NCBI GenBank assembly: GCA_963971305.1
Contig: OZ020304.1
Coordinates: forward strand, 76,880,355-76,944,354
Source: Arcuatula senhousia
Taxonomy: Eukaryota; Mollusca; Bivalvia; Mytilida; Mytilidae
Direction: 5' to 3'
Length of the DNA: 64,000 nucleotides
Under the pieces are notes generated by a model. That model had not been told where the DNA came from. It searched no databases and saw only the letters and a list, made by a program, of their open reading frames with translations. The translations under genes and the position numbers were made by a program. This document shows positions 1 to 11,400 of this stretch, piece after piece (position 1 is the stretch's first letter; every line of letters starts with the position of its first letter).

Positions 1-2763
1 TAAACAAGATGGAGAAATGAAGCCAGGTCGAGGACGTCCAAGGAAATCTCTTACTAAAGTAGACAATAAAAAGGAAATGAAGAAAACTAAAATGACCATG
101 GCTGAAAGGAAATACATGGGTCAAACTCCTTTCTCTGAAATGGAACCGCCAGCAAAGAAAATGAAAGAAGAAGAAATAGCAGAGGTCAAGGACACTAATG
201 ATGAAGACACAGAGGAGGATAATGAGATGGACAGAAAAAAAGTGAAGAAGAAAACAAAGAAAAAGGAAACATTGGACAGTGATTCTAGTGATGTTGATCA
301 TAAAAGGGCAGTGAAAAAAGACTCAAAAACACCTGGCAAACAGGTGACAAAATCTAAGAAAAGGTTGAAAGAAGGGGATGACCTTGATAGAAGGTCATTA
401 ATGTCAGACGATGATTCCAGTATTTCTAGTGAAAAATGTGAAACAGACAATCCCCAGACTGTTAATAATCAAACTGTGATAGAACCTAAATCTAGTGCTG
501 AAACCATAGAAATCTCCACCACGTGTGTAAATACTCCCCCTACATCCCCTGAGCAGGATACTCCTCAACATTCCAACGCTCAAACAGAACAAAATATCGT
601 AGAATCTCAAGGTAACACCAGTCCCTCGTCTAATGATGGCAGTACAGGAAGTGGTAACGTTGCAGGGTCTGATAGTAGTGATGTCATACAACTAGGCAAG
701 AGGAAGAAGGAACCGGAGGATGTTACTCCGGCCAAGAAGAAAAGGAGAGGCAAATCAAAGTCTAACAGTGAAAAGAAATCAAAACCAATTGGTAGGTATA
801 TAGATATGTATACAGATGGAACTTAAAAATCGGCACAATTTTAACTATGACACATGAAGTACATAAAAATAAATAGATCTATCAATCATTCAACATTTTA
901 CTGAAAAGTATAACAACCTTTTGTATATAAAGGGTAGAAACAAAAGTTCTGAAGGGAAAAAAATTTAAAACTACTGAAAACAAAAATCAAGATTTTAGAA
1001 TATTACATATTCACAATTTTAAGACTGAAGACAACCTACCAAGAAAGACTCTGTTCCATCATTAACAGAGATGAATTTAAGGATGATTTTTTTTCAATTG
1101 TTACATATAGTAAATCCCACATGCAAATTGCCAGACATTGGCTGAAACATGATATGTGACCTTTAAAAGTTGTCATTGATAGGACTTTGCTTTCTTGATA
1201 GTTAATTCCACATGTCAATTTGATCATCAAGTTTTGCATACAAAATCTGAAAAGGGACAGAAATTCTATTAATAAAGGTAATAACATTATCCCCCCCAAA
1301 AAAACAAACCCTATAAATAAACTTGGATCATAAATTTAATTTAAAATGTCCAGGGGAAAAAAGACAAAAAAGGCAAAAAACATAGCTATAAACATACCTT
1401 AAAGGAGAATCTTTGTCTTATTATCAAAAATGAAATTTAATTGCAATGATGTGACTTTTTTCTTTGTAGGAAGTGATAGTGATGAAAGCTGCAATCAAAC
1501 ATCTGGATCATCATCACCAAACAAATCCCGTCCACGTTCTCCTAGAACACCCAAATATAACCTCAATTTAGGTATGTTTAATCACCTGCCAAACAAATCC
1601 CGTCCATGTTCTCCTAGAACACCCAAATATAACCTCAATTAAGGTATGTTTAATCACCTGCCAAACAAATCCCGTCCACGCTCTCCTAGAACACCCAAAT
1701 ATAACCTCAATTAAGGTCTGTTTGCCTATTTTAAACAAATTCTGTCCACGTTCTCACCCTGTCTGTTGGTCTGTCTGTCCACATTTCACATAAGCTTAAC
1801 TCCTTGACTGCTTAATGAATTTTGATGAAACTACATCAGGAAAGTATGGAAAGTTCATTTTGCTTGGATAACATTCAGGGGAGATAATAAGACAAGTGAT
1901 CAATATGAATCTTTTGTTAGCGGCATTATTCCTAGCTTGATTTATCGAAGACTTAATGTTATATTCTTTTGTAGCATTATTTTTTATGTACATGTTAAAC
2001 TTTGATATATATTAAACTGTAAATGTAATAAATGTTTGACATGTATATTACAGAGGAGGGTAAATATCTAGAAGGAGAAGCCAGAATATCATTTTTGATG
2101 GACAAAGCACAGGAAATACGCAGAATATACATGGATTTGAAAGCTGAAGTGGCATTAATAGACAGACGAAGAAAACGAGCCAAAAGGAAAGAAAGAGAGA
2201 GTATGTTACTTTACTATAATACATTAGAAGCAAAAGGTTTTCTTCAGTGAAAAATAATCTTTTCAACTGAGGGTCTTTGAATCAACTTTTGACACTTAGA
2301 AGCTATCACTAAGTATGTACTATGAGTACAATGCTCATATGCTTTTATCAATGATTATCTGAAGAAGCTACAATAAAACCAAAAACAAAGAAAACAAGCA
2401 AAAAGAAAAGCGAGAGAGAAGGTTGAATTTACATTAATGATTAAAAACTGAATTTGAGGGTCTTGAATAAACTTTTACAATACAAATCTAAGTATATTTT
2501 ATAAGTACAATGTTGATTTGCTTTTAAAGAAGCCAACTATTTCATCGGGGAAAAAACAATAATAAAACCAAAGAGATTCTATTACTCCAATCAATAGCAC
2601 AAACCAGAATAGATGACCAAAATTCAACTTAAAAATCTCCTCCAATAAGACTGAACTTTACTACTCTAGAAGATAATGTAGTCTATGCTAATGGATACCG
2701 ATTGAGTTAAATTTAATTATTTCTTTTCCAGGTCTTAAATCAGCTGAGAATGACAATGTATAG
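1..2763 (+). CDS. ARID4: ARID4A/B-like chromatin protein, C-terminal exons (5' partial)
   Basis: Four coding exons read as one frame: 1(or earlier)-791, 1470-1571, 2054-2200 and 2732-2763 (stop TAG 2761-2763). Every junction is GT-AG and phase 1. Frame is open from base 2, so the ATG at 17 is probably internal. Exon 1 encodes a Lys/Glu/Ser-rich acidic-basic stretch beginning with an AT-hook-like GRGRPRK. Exon 2 has a Ser/Pro basic patch ([14 protein letters not shown]). Exon 3 has a helical motif with [18 protein letters not shown] followed by [11 protein letters not shown], closely resembling my recollection of the conserved C-terminus of vertebrate ARID4A/ARID4B, which are Sin3-HDAC corepressor subunits and chromatin readers. 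The Tudor, chromobarrel and ARID domains would lie upstream of the window. The last exon adds only ten residues. The family call rests mainly on exon 3; gene-level confidence is good, A versus B cannot be decided. Confidence 0.78.
1517..1711 (+). repeat. 72-bp tandem repeat covering an ARID4 exon end and its splice donor
   Basis: Copies at 1517-1588, 1589-1660 and 1661-~1711 (partial). Each carries the exon's 3' coding part, and copies 1 and 2 carry a donor-like GTATG (GT at 1572 and 1644). Copies 2 and 3 have TTA changed to TAA just before the donor, so using donor 2 would place an in-frame stop at 1640-1642. Copy 1 gives the functional reading. Confidence 0.85.
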
Positions 2764-3801
2764 TCACATGACTAGTCAGGTGACCAAGCAGCAGTGGTGC
2801 ATAATATCACATGACATTATTTTCTACTTTCATACTTCTCATTTGTGTGGATAATCAAAGCAATACCAGTGTTTTCAAAATCAAAATATTATAATTGATG
2901 AAATATTTTAAAGGAGAATATTGTATGAAATTTTCAATTCCATTTTTGCAATAGCTGATACATGTATTATCCCACCAACTGTATGGGTGTTGGGAATAAT
3001 TTTTCAGACTTCAATTTTTTGCCCTATTAGATTTTCATTTAGCATTTAGGTTGATATCTCAGGAACCTTTGTCAGTTCTTTATAGAAAAAAAAAATGTTC
3101 TACACATCATGTCCAGAACTAAACTGTTGATTAATTACAAACTAAGCAGGACATCATAGTCCAAACAATACCCCTGCTTTAGCCTGACAGCTCACCAAGG
3201 ATCCTCATCCAAATACAGGGTTTACATATTTAATTTTCTTCGTGATGTAATGTTTCAAAGGTTGTCAAATGTCAGAACAAAAAGGTGAAAGGAAAAATGT
3301 GCCAATGTTAGCATTATATTTATATGTTAAATATCATGTTCTTATAAGACACATTTTTTTTACTACAAAGAAATTTGTAATCATGAATGAATATTATCTC
3401 TTATTAAATAAGATGATCAATATTGTTTTATCCAAAGATGGTTTATTATGTGTATAGTCTACTTTGTCATACATGTGATATAATATTTTTATACATGAAA
3501 TCATCTTATAATTTTTGTTTTGTCTGCAATAATTTATTATGAGTGCTATTGTTGTTGTAGAAGTTATTTTTTTATAGACCGAGTTGATTTACATAGATTA
3601 TATGTAATAATTGTCTGCCGTTTTATTTATACTGTTAGAGATGTACATTTTGTGTTAGCATGTCTTATTCTGTACAATTCATTTTAATCTTTCTATCTTT
3701 TAACAACATTTAAGTGTGCACCAGTATATTACTGACCAATCGTTACAAATTACCAAATTTTTTACACTTTACACACAAAAAATTGTTGTAGAAAACCTGC
3801 A
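2764..3801 (+). other. presumed ARID4 3' UTR and spacer
   Basis: AT-rich non-coding sequence after the stop codon, with no open frame of note. No single poly(A) site stands out; AATAAA-like sites occur late (for example near 3902). The true transcript end cannot be fixed from sequence alone. Confidence 0.4.
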
Positions 3802-3805
3802 TTAA

Positions 3806-4356
3806 GGTAGATGGGGTGTCTATCACTGAGCATCTTTTTTGCACATCTATCATAACTTTAAAATTCATAATGCTTGTTATTCCAATTGATTTCTATTGGG
3901 CTAAATAAACATCAAAATTGATAATTACAACAAACATTTGGAAAAAAACACATTTTCTGTGAATTGTTATATTTTCCCGTACTTTTTAAGGGGTGATAAT
4001 TTGTATAGAAATAACAGGGAAAAACACATTTTTCACATTTTTTTTTCAAAAATTTTAACGGTGAATTTTATTTTTTATATAGTATATTTTTCAAAGTCCA
4101 TACAAAACAAAGATTTTCACAAATTTTTAGAAAAATCTATGGAGTTTATTTTTTTTTTTTTGCAAAAGAAATTATAATTTTCCCTATTGATCCTATATAA
4201 AAAGTGGTAAAATCATGCATTTTTAAGTCGTTTCTACAAAAATATTTATGGTGAATTCTTAATTTTAATATCGAAATTGAAAGTAACAATCTAGTGCTAA
4301 CTGTGGCAAAAATTAAAGAAAATTCTATAAATAACTTTTTAGATGCCCTATCTACC
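3806..4356. mobile_element. TTAA-flanked non-autonomous DNA element (551 bp)
   Basis: TTAA sits directly outside both ends (3802-3805 and 4357-4360). Inside are inverted ends, GGTAGATGGGG on the left and the reverse complement GGTAGATAGGG on the right, with 12 of the first 15 bases matching. TTAA duplication is typical of the piggyBac and Kolobok superfamilies; the family cannot be assigned. No transposase frame is present. Confidence 0.6.
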
Positions 4357-4360
4357 TTAA

Positions 4361-6024
4361 GGGTGGTCACTCCCAAGAGTTTGTTTATATCAAGGATTTT
4401 ATGATTTGTGGTGAAAATGATAGAGGAGTGCCTCTCTTTTCAAAAATGACAAAAGGGAAAAAAAGAAACAAATAATAACTTCTAAGATATATGATAGAAT
4501 TTCTGAAAGCATGAACGGTGACAGAATTTTGAATTCAATTGAAAAATGGATAGGAAGGGGAAGAATAATGCCCAGAAATTTATTTCAATGTTCTTTTATC
4601 AAGACATCTACATTAACTGTTTACCATGTGTTACATTTGAAAATAGCTTTTCTTATAGAGAACAAATTTTAACCACTTCAAATGCGGCCTCTGTGTTTAA
4701 ATTATAGGATGCAAATCTAATCCACACTCTTTTAATATCTTGACTAGGGATTCAAATAACTTCATTTTGTCAGTTACCTACAAAATGCTAGCCTAGTTAT
4801 TTCTTTATGTTTGGGTTGTTATTTGTTCTAGACAACATTGCTTCCAGATCACATTCATGTCATTTCTCATTGTGAAGACAAGAGGTCAAATAAGTGCAAT
4901 ATTAAATCTTCTTGCCTTTAATTAGTTAAGGTCAGTTTCTGAAATTCAGACATATGTAGGTCATCTAACAAAACTGTGTTCCTCATGTAGGCATCCCGTG
5001 GACAGCTGGATCTGTTTTGTAAACAATACACCAAACAACATAATAGCTAATCTTAAGGTATATATTTATATTGTCCTTTATCCAGTGTAATTTTAAATGT
5101 TTGTTTTAAACTGGGTTGATGTTACAAATTTGATGTTAAACCAGTCGACTTCTGTCAGACAAAGATTGGGCAAATGTGTTATATTGTTACTGTTTATACC
5201 TGTTACAGAATTAGGTCATAAGCTTTAAATGAATATCTCAGAACTATGTTATATTTATGTCACTTTTTTTTCTGACTAATGTTTTTCTCTCTCAAACTTC
5301 TTACAAAGTAGCATTTCCAAAATCTATGGTCAGTTTGTAAATATTGTACATGAACCACTAGTTCTCTGACATAACTTATTAAAAACATAGAAACAATTAT
5401 TTGATTATTATTACTCTGTCATTCCATGATAGACAAATCATAATTTTGGAGTTTTTCTTTAAATTTTTGTCTCCTTTAGATTAAGTCAGTTTTCAATGAA
5501 GATATGGTATGTGACTTCTGTGTGAACTGGATTGATACCTCCTGGGTCACATTGAAATATTAAAGGATTGGTGCCATTAAATTTGGACCAACCAACTGTT
5601 TATGTACAATAGTACATTTTAGCCTTTTTGCCTACTGTTTAACATATTTGGACTTGAGTTTTTGTGTTCTTTCATTTTGTCTTAATAATTCCATCGTAAG
5701 CCACGGGTTTAGAGTCCTCGTCCGCTCCCTCCAAGAGATGAAGGAGAGAAGCGATGTGATATCAGCCATGGGTAATCGATGATGAAACAGGAGCTAATCC
5801 CCTTGCCTGTTAATGTTAAAATGTACGTCAAAGTGACTTTTTTCCAGTACAGATGTTTGTTACTATCCAACTATTAACCAAATAACATTCCTCTAAAATA
5901 TGTGGTTGCCAAGTTATTGACACTAATGAAAACTAATAAGTACATTCATGTATACAAATGAACGAACCAAATGCTATATTCCCTCCTCAACTCTATTAGG
6001 CTCTGGATATTAATAAAAAATGTA
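4361..6024. other. AT-rich intergenic DNA, no feature seen
   Basis: No coding frame, RNA gene or clear repeat was recognised in this stretch between ARID4 and RBM34. Confidence 0.5.
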
Positions 6025-6262
6025 TCAATGGACACAGAAGCACCCACACCTTAAACAGAAAGTTTTAAATTTGATAAGTCTGAAAATTGCTACATACAGT
6101 TTGTCATAATGAACCACCCTGCCAAATTTCAAATCATTTTCCATTATGATTTCAGAGGAAAGCTTGATGGATATATTCACATCAACCCAGCACCAAATAG
6201 GAAGTAGGAATCCATCAGATTTATTATCCTGTCCCTAACATGTCTTTTCAGGGGCATAAAAA
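6025..6262 (-). repeat. degenerate copy of the 30.2/32.2-kb element family
   Basis: It begins with a GGACAC segment and ends GGGGCATAAAA, with CAGTTTGTCATAATGAACCA and GAGGAAAGCTTGATGG between. These match, in order, the element at 32150-32531, so this is an older copy in the same orientation as that one. Confidence 0.55.
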
Positions 6263-6479
6263 GACAACAAGCACACCCACAATCAATGAAACAATAAAAA
6301 GCTTCGCCAAGCGCAGCATGATACAACCGCAAATTGTTGAACCCTGTACATTTTAGGCCCAATATGGATAGTCAATTGCTCTGGACACATGCAGCCCATG
6401 GTGGACTGACAAAGGTTTTTGACACATGCAGCTTTTGGTGGACTTTCCACTAACATTTTAAAAGGATTTTTTTTTTCCA

Positions 6480-6810
6480 AGATCAAAATTAGACCACAAA
6501 TTTTCCATTTTGGTCCCTAATTACATAATAGGGGGAAAAAGGGGGGTTGCAAAAATTCATTCTCAATTTTGTTTTCACTATTTGACAAGAACAAACATGC
6601 AAATAAATTTATAAAATCGGACCACTAATATAAAAGTTTTGATTTTGGCCCCTAATTACATATAAACAGGGAAAAAGGGGGCCCGCAAAACTTCACCAGG
6701 TTCATTCTTTTATTGTAAGAACATTCTTCACAAATTTCACAGCAATAAGCCAACTAGAAACAATAAAATATTTAAATTTTTTTCCCCTTTTGGGGCCCTA
6801 ATTTCAAAAC
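6480..6810. repeat. degenerate tandem units
   Basis: Roughly 165-bp units start with TTTTGG(T/C)CCCTAATTACAT followed by a G/A-rich stretch (near 6508 and 6643, with a weaker third near 6790). It resembles the core of a decayed tandem-core element; no ends were found. Confidence 0.4.
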
Positions 6811-6813
6811 AGA

Positions 6814-7775
6814 CTAGAAAAACTGTGAGCCACAGTTCACAAATAAATACCCCCCACCCCCAAAAAAATTAATCAGATAAAATTTAGAATAGGAGATGCA
6901 TGCACATCTACATTATGTCACAAAGATTGTGTGTAGGTTTCATGAAAATCCATCAAGGGGTTTAGGAGGAGTTGCAGATAAGAGATGGGCACCCCCATGT
7001 AGTAGAATGGCTGAGTCCATGTATTGCTATGGGAAACCCCAAAATCATTCTGATCAAACTTTCAAATAGTAGGTGCACATCTATATTACATGTATGTTAC
7101 AAAGATTGTGTAAAAGTTTCTTGACAATCTATCAAGGGGTTTAGGATGAGTTGTGGATAAGAGATGGGTACCCCCATGTAGTCAAATGGCTAAGTCCATG
7201 TTTTGCTATGGGACACCCCAAAAATGTTTCTTATCAAATTTTAAAATAGTAGATGCACATCTACATTTTGTCACAACAAATGTGGGTAAGTTTCATGAAA
7301 ATCCATCAAGGGGTTTAGGACGAGTTGCGGATAAGAGATGGGTAACCCCATGTAGTTGAATGGCTAAGTCCATGTTTTGCTATGGGAAACCCCAAAAATC
7401 ATTCTGATCAAATTTTAAAATAGTAGGTGCACATCTACATTATGTCACAAAGATTGTGTGTAAGTTTCATGAAAATCCATCAAGGGGTTTAGGAGGAGTT
7501 GCGGATAAGAGATGGGTACCCCAATGTAGTCGAATGGCTAAGTCCATGTTTTGCTATGGGAAACCCCAAAAATCATTCTGATCAAATTTTAAAATAGTAG
7601 GTGCACATCAATCCATCCTTTAATAGTAAGGAATATTATTGTAAAATTTCATTGCATTTGGATTACTAGAACTAAAGTTATCGTGTATACATTAAAGTTA
7701 ACAGACAAGGACAACGACGACGACAGCATCATACCATTATACGTCTGCAATTTTTTTGCGGTCTATAAAAAATTA
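6814..7775 (-). mobile_element. Helitron-like non-autonomous element with ~175-bp tandem core
   Basis: Read on the - strand the element ends in a hairpin (stem GTGAAC/GTTCAC-like, 6826-6841), then TTTTTCTAG (CTAG = 6814-6817) followed by T, the Helitron 3' signature (hairpin, then CTRR, then T). The core is about four ~175-bp units, each with ATCAAGGGGTTTAGGA (starting near 6953, 7131, 7305 and 7479). The other end has a small hairpin near 7740-7770. A relative with the same 3' end lies inverted at 48690-49509. Tandem-core elements of this kind are known in bivalves as pearl/HINE elements. No Rep/helicase frame is present. Confidence 0.7.
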
Positions 7776-7973
7776 ATCAGCAATTACCAATAGAATCTTA
7801 AATCGTAAAATTTGAACTCTGGATGATTTATCAGTTCCAACTTGTTGCAACATACTGGTCACCAATGATCGAGTGTAAGCCAAGTAAAAAACTTGCATGA
7901 CAAACTCATATGTTCTCATCAAAATTCTGTTTTTGTTGAACAGATGATGTCTTCTATAAAATTTCTACAAAAT

Positions 7974-8450
7974 CTAGAATCAACAAGAGTTTACACTTAA
8001 GTATGTCTCGCCTGCCGGCACCATTGGACTACCTTATTATTTCTCAAACACAATCAAAGCTACTATTGTGCATATGTATACCAAGTTTCATCAATCTTTT
8101 AGAAATGGAGGTGACATTGCTATTATGTGGGGATGCAACTCTGCTAAGCTACTACTATCACATGTGCATACCAAGTTTTATCAACGTAGGACTTGCAGTT
8201 CTTGAGATATAGAAGTGCCCACAAAACTTTAACATTGCTATTATATGCACTGACCATTGTCAAAATCACTCAACTTGAAAATCAAGGTCAAAAGATGGGG
8301 ATGCATCTGTGCGAAGGTACTACTGGGGCACATGCATACCAAGTTTCACCAACCTAGGAGGTATGGTTCTTGAGGTGCTTGCAAAACCTTTACATTGCTA
8401 TGTATATGCATTGAAAATTGTCAAAGTCCCTCAACCAAAAAATAACTTTT
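7974..8450. repeat. degenerate tandem-core element
   Basis: Three diverged units share GCATACCAAGTTT(C/T)A and an ACATTGCTAT segment (phrases near 8078, 8167 and 8335). A CTAG lies at the left edge (7974-7977) but lacks the following T on the minus strand, so a Helitron end is not well supported here. Confidence 0.4.
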
Positions 8451-8453
8451 TTT

Positions 8454-8459
8454 TTTATT
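8454..8459 (-). terminator. poly(A) signal of the RBM34-like gene
   Basis: AATAAA on the - strand lies 12 bases beyond the stop codon and just before an A-run, implying a very short 3' UTR. Confidence 0.55.
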
Positions 8460-8470
8460 TCAACTGTTTA

Positions 8471-11400
8471 TTATTTAAATTTCTTGTGTTTACTTTTCAC
8501 TTTGCCTGTTGGTTTCTGTTTTGAATGTCCTTTCTGGTGACCATGTGTTTTCATTTTCTTCAAATGTTTCTTCTTGTCACCATCAAAACGTTTAAATGGA
8601 TTAGTCTTTTTATTTGTACTTCTAAAACTCATTTTCTTCTTTTCTGATGTAGAAGATGATTTCTTGTCAGATGCTATTTTACCCGGCCTTTTCTTTGACT
8701 TGTCATTAACCATCTGATAAATTGAGTTAAGGTCAAATTTTTAGATGAGAATTAATATCAATGCTTATAACACAACTAGAGATCTTGATCTACAGGAAGC
8801 TACTGTGATTGAAGCATTACAGCCCCAATGACAAAACATTCCTTTACTGAATGAGCTTAAGATGTAAACCTTCAGCTGATTGGTTTAAACTGAGTCAAAC
8901 CATATCAGTGCTGACTACCAGTATTATACAGAAGAGCTAAAGGTTGTCCATGTTAGTACTAACATGGTACACATAAGAAAATTCAAAATGGTTTCTCAGC
9001 TGCTTACCAAATAATCTTATTTATACAAACACCATATTCTTTCGTTTTTAACATTATACAATCACAAAAAAATGTGGTCACATATATAGTTAATAATGAA
9101 CTTCATCATATTTCTAAGAACTGATGTAAATTGCACAATAAAGGATACTTTGACTTTCTGTTTCTTTGCAGTTTTAACATCACATCTCATGACCCGGAGT
9201 TCTCTGCCCTTTAGTGAGCTCTGGTGAAGCTTCAATGCAAAATCTACTCCATCTTTCTCCTGAGAATACAATTTAAGACATATTTTTAAATCAAATTATG
9301 TTAAATTAGCCAAGTAGTGTAGTAACTAATCATAAGGATACTAAGTTTGTTAAATTATTACAATGTACCTAATTTAAAAAGATATGTTTTTTGAAATGAA
9401 AAAAAAAAATGTGTTGCATTTGTCAGTAGAAAATAAAAGTCTAATAAAACTGTAATGACATAGGCCTGAAAAAGACCTAAGCTCACAGAGTCACTGAAGC
9501 GTGAAAATGGGGCCAAGGTCACACAGCATGGTGACAGTTGCATAGACCATAACCTGAACTGTCTGTTTACCAAATATCAGATGCCTAGCTATTATACTTT
9601 TAAGAAATGCATTTCCACAAAAGTGTTACAAATAAGTTTACGCCGTCACCGTAGCCACTGTCACGAGAAAGTTATACCTATGTCTCTCCTTTCGTGACTA
9701 TTTGTGGCAAGCGAGACAAAAAATCATAATACAAATGAAGTAAATCTTTGGGGTAGCAATATTTTTTATTAACATCTTACCTTAAACTGTATATATCCTA
9801 TTCCTTTACCCATACCAGTTTTATTGTCTCGTACTATCCTTACATTAACTATTTCACCACAGTCTTCAAAGTGATCCCGAACTTCATTTTCTGTTACATC
9901 TACAGGAATAGACATCAGTGAAAATTCACCATGAATTGTTAAATGTTCATCTCTATATTTCATACTATTTACATGTCTTGTAGTAAACACATTAATTCTG
10001 TAATTGTAAATCAGCTCTGAATAGTTAAAATAGCTACATCTTAATTTTTTTAATTGTTAAGTACATCTTGTAACTTGCTTTCCAAGAAACTGGTACTTAT
10101 TGTTGAACGATAAGAAGAAATATCTTACCATAGGTCATATTTCCAATAAATACTGTGGTGTTTTTATTATGCTAGAAAAAAAAATAAAACAAAAATTTGT
10201 TTTGGCAAAAAAGCATAAATAGAGAAAAGGCATATTCAAGAATTAGAAACTATGGTTGTATTTAATGTCAACTTTTGCAAAGTCAAGACTTGTAAGTAGG
10301 CAATGTTAAAATTTGATACAATAACACAGTGCATGTTGTACATACATGTATGTATTATAACTGGAGAGGGTTTCAAAAAATACCAAATTTTTCACTTCTT
10401 GATTGCTCCTGATCTGTTGAATAAAGTTTGTTTGCTTTAATAGCTTGATCACATTTTTAACAGATTTCTGTTCAATAAATCATATCTTGAAGCACGGTGT
10501 TGTATATTAGTTATGACTAATAAATTCAATGTATAATTAAAAGCAAGGGATTGAACAATAAATACTTACCTTTTTAGCATTATTTGATATATCCACTCTT
10601 ATGTGAAATCCTTCAATATCTTTTCCATTTCTACCAAAAAATAAATACAGTTTGACAAATTATATTGATCAGGCCCCAGTTTCATAAAACATCTCAAATT
10701 TGAGATTTCCTCAAATCTGTCCTCAACTCAAATATTGACCAATGAAATTGCAAGAAATCTCAGTTGAGGAAGGATTTGAGGAAATCTCAAATTTGAGATG
10801 TTTTATGAAACTGGGACCAGTGGTGGTAATTTTATTGCTTAAAAAAAACTGAATCTATGTCAGAAATTGACTTTATATACTTAAGATTCCATTGTAAATA
10901 AACAACAAAGCAATATTTATTTTGATCTATTGTTCTTTATTGCATTGAAAGTCATCATGCCCAGAAAAAAATGTAATAAAAGACATTTTCTCTGGATTCA
11001 GCAGCCATTCTGTGCATAACTGATGTATTGAAAACAAAAAGAAAGCACAATGGTAATGGTGAAATTGAAGACAGAAAAACTGTGGAAAACACCTTAATGA
11101 CAAAATCAGTACCTGCTTTTTTAAACCCACTTATCAATTGCAGATTTTTAAAAATTTGTGTTTATATTGTAGGTCATGTTTTGTACACTTTAATAATCAA
11201 AATCTAATTGTATTCTATCTACTGCCTGGTTGTAATCAATTTTAACTTACAATTTCAATGCTTTCTGTGCACTTTCTTCTTCAGCAAAACATACATAAGA
11301 TATGATATTGTTTCTTTCTTTGTGGAAAGACTTCCTATGGTGGAATATAAGATATATTAGTAAGTATCCAGTAAATTTTTCATGTCACAAGCTGTGTATC

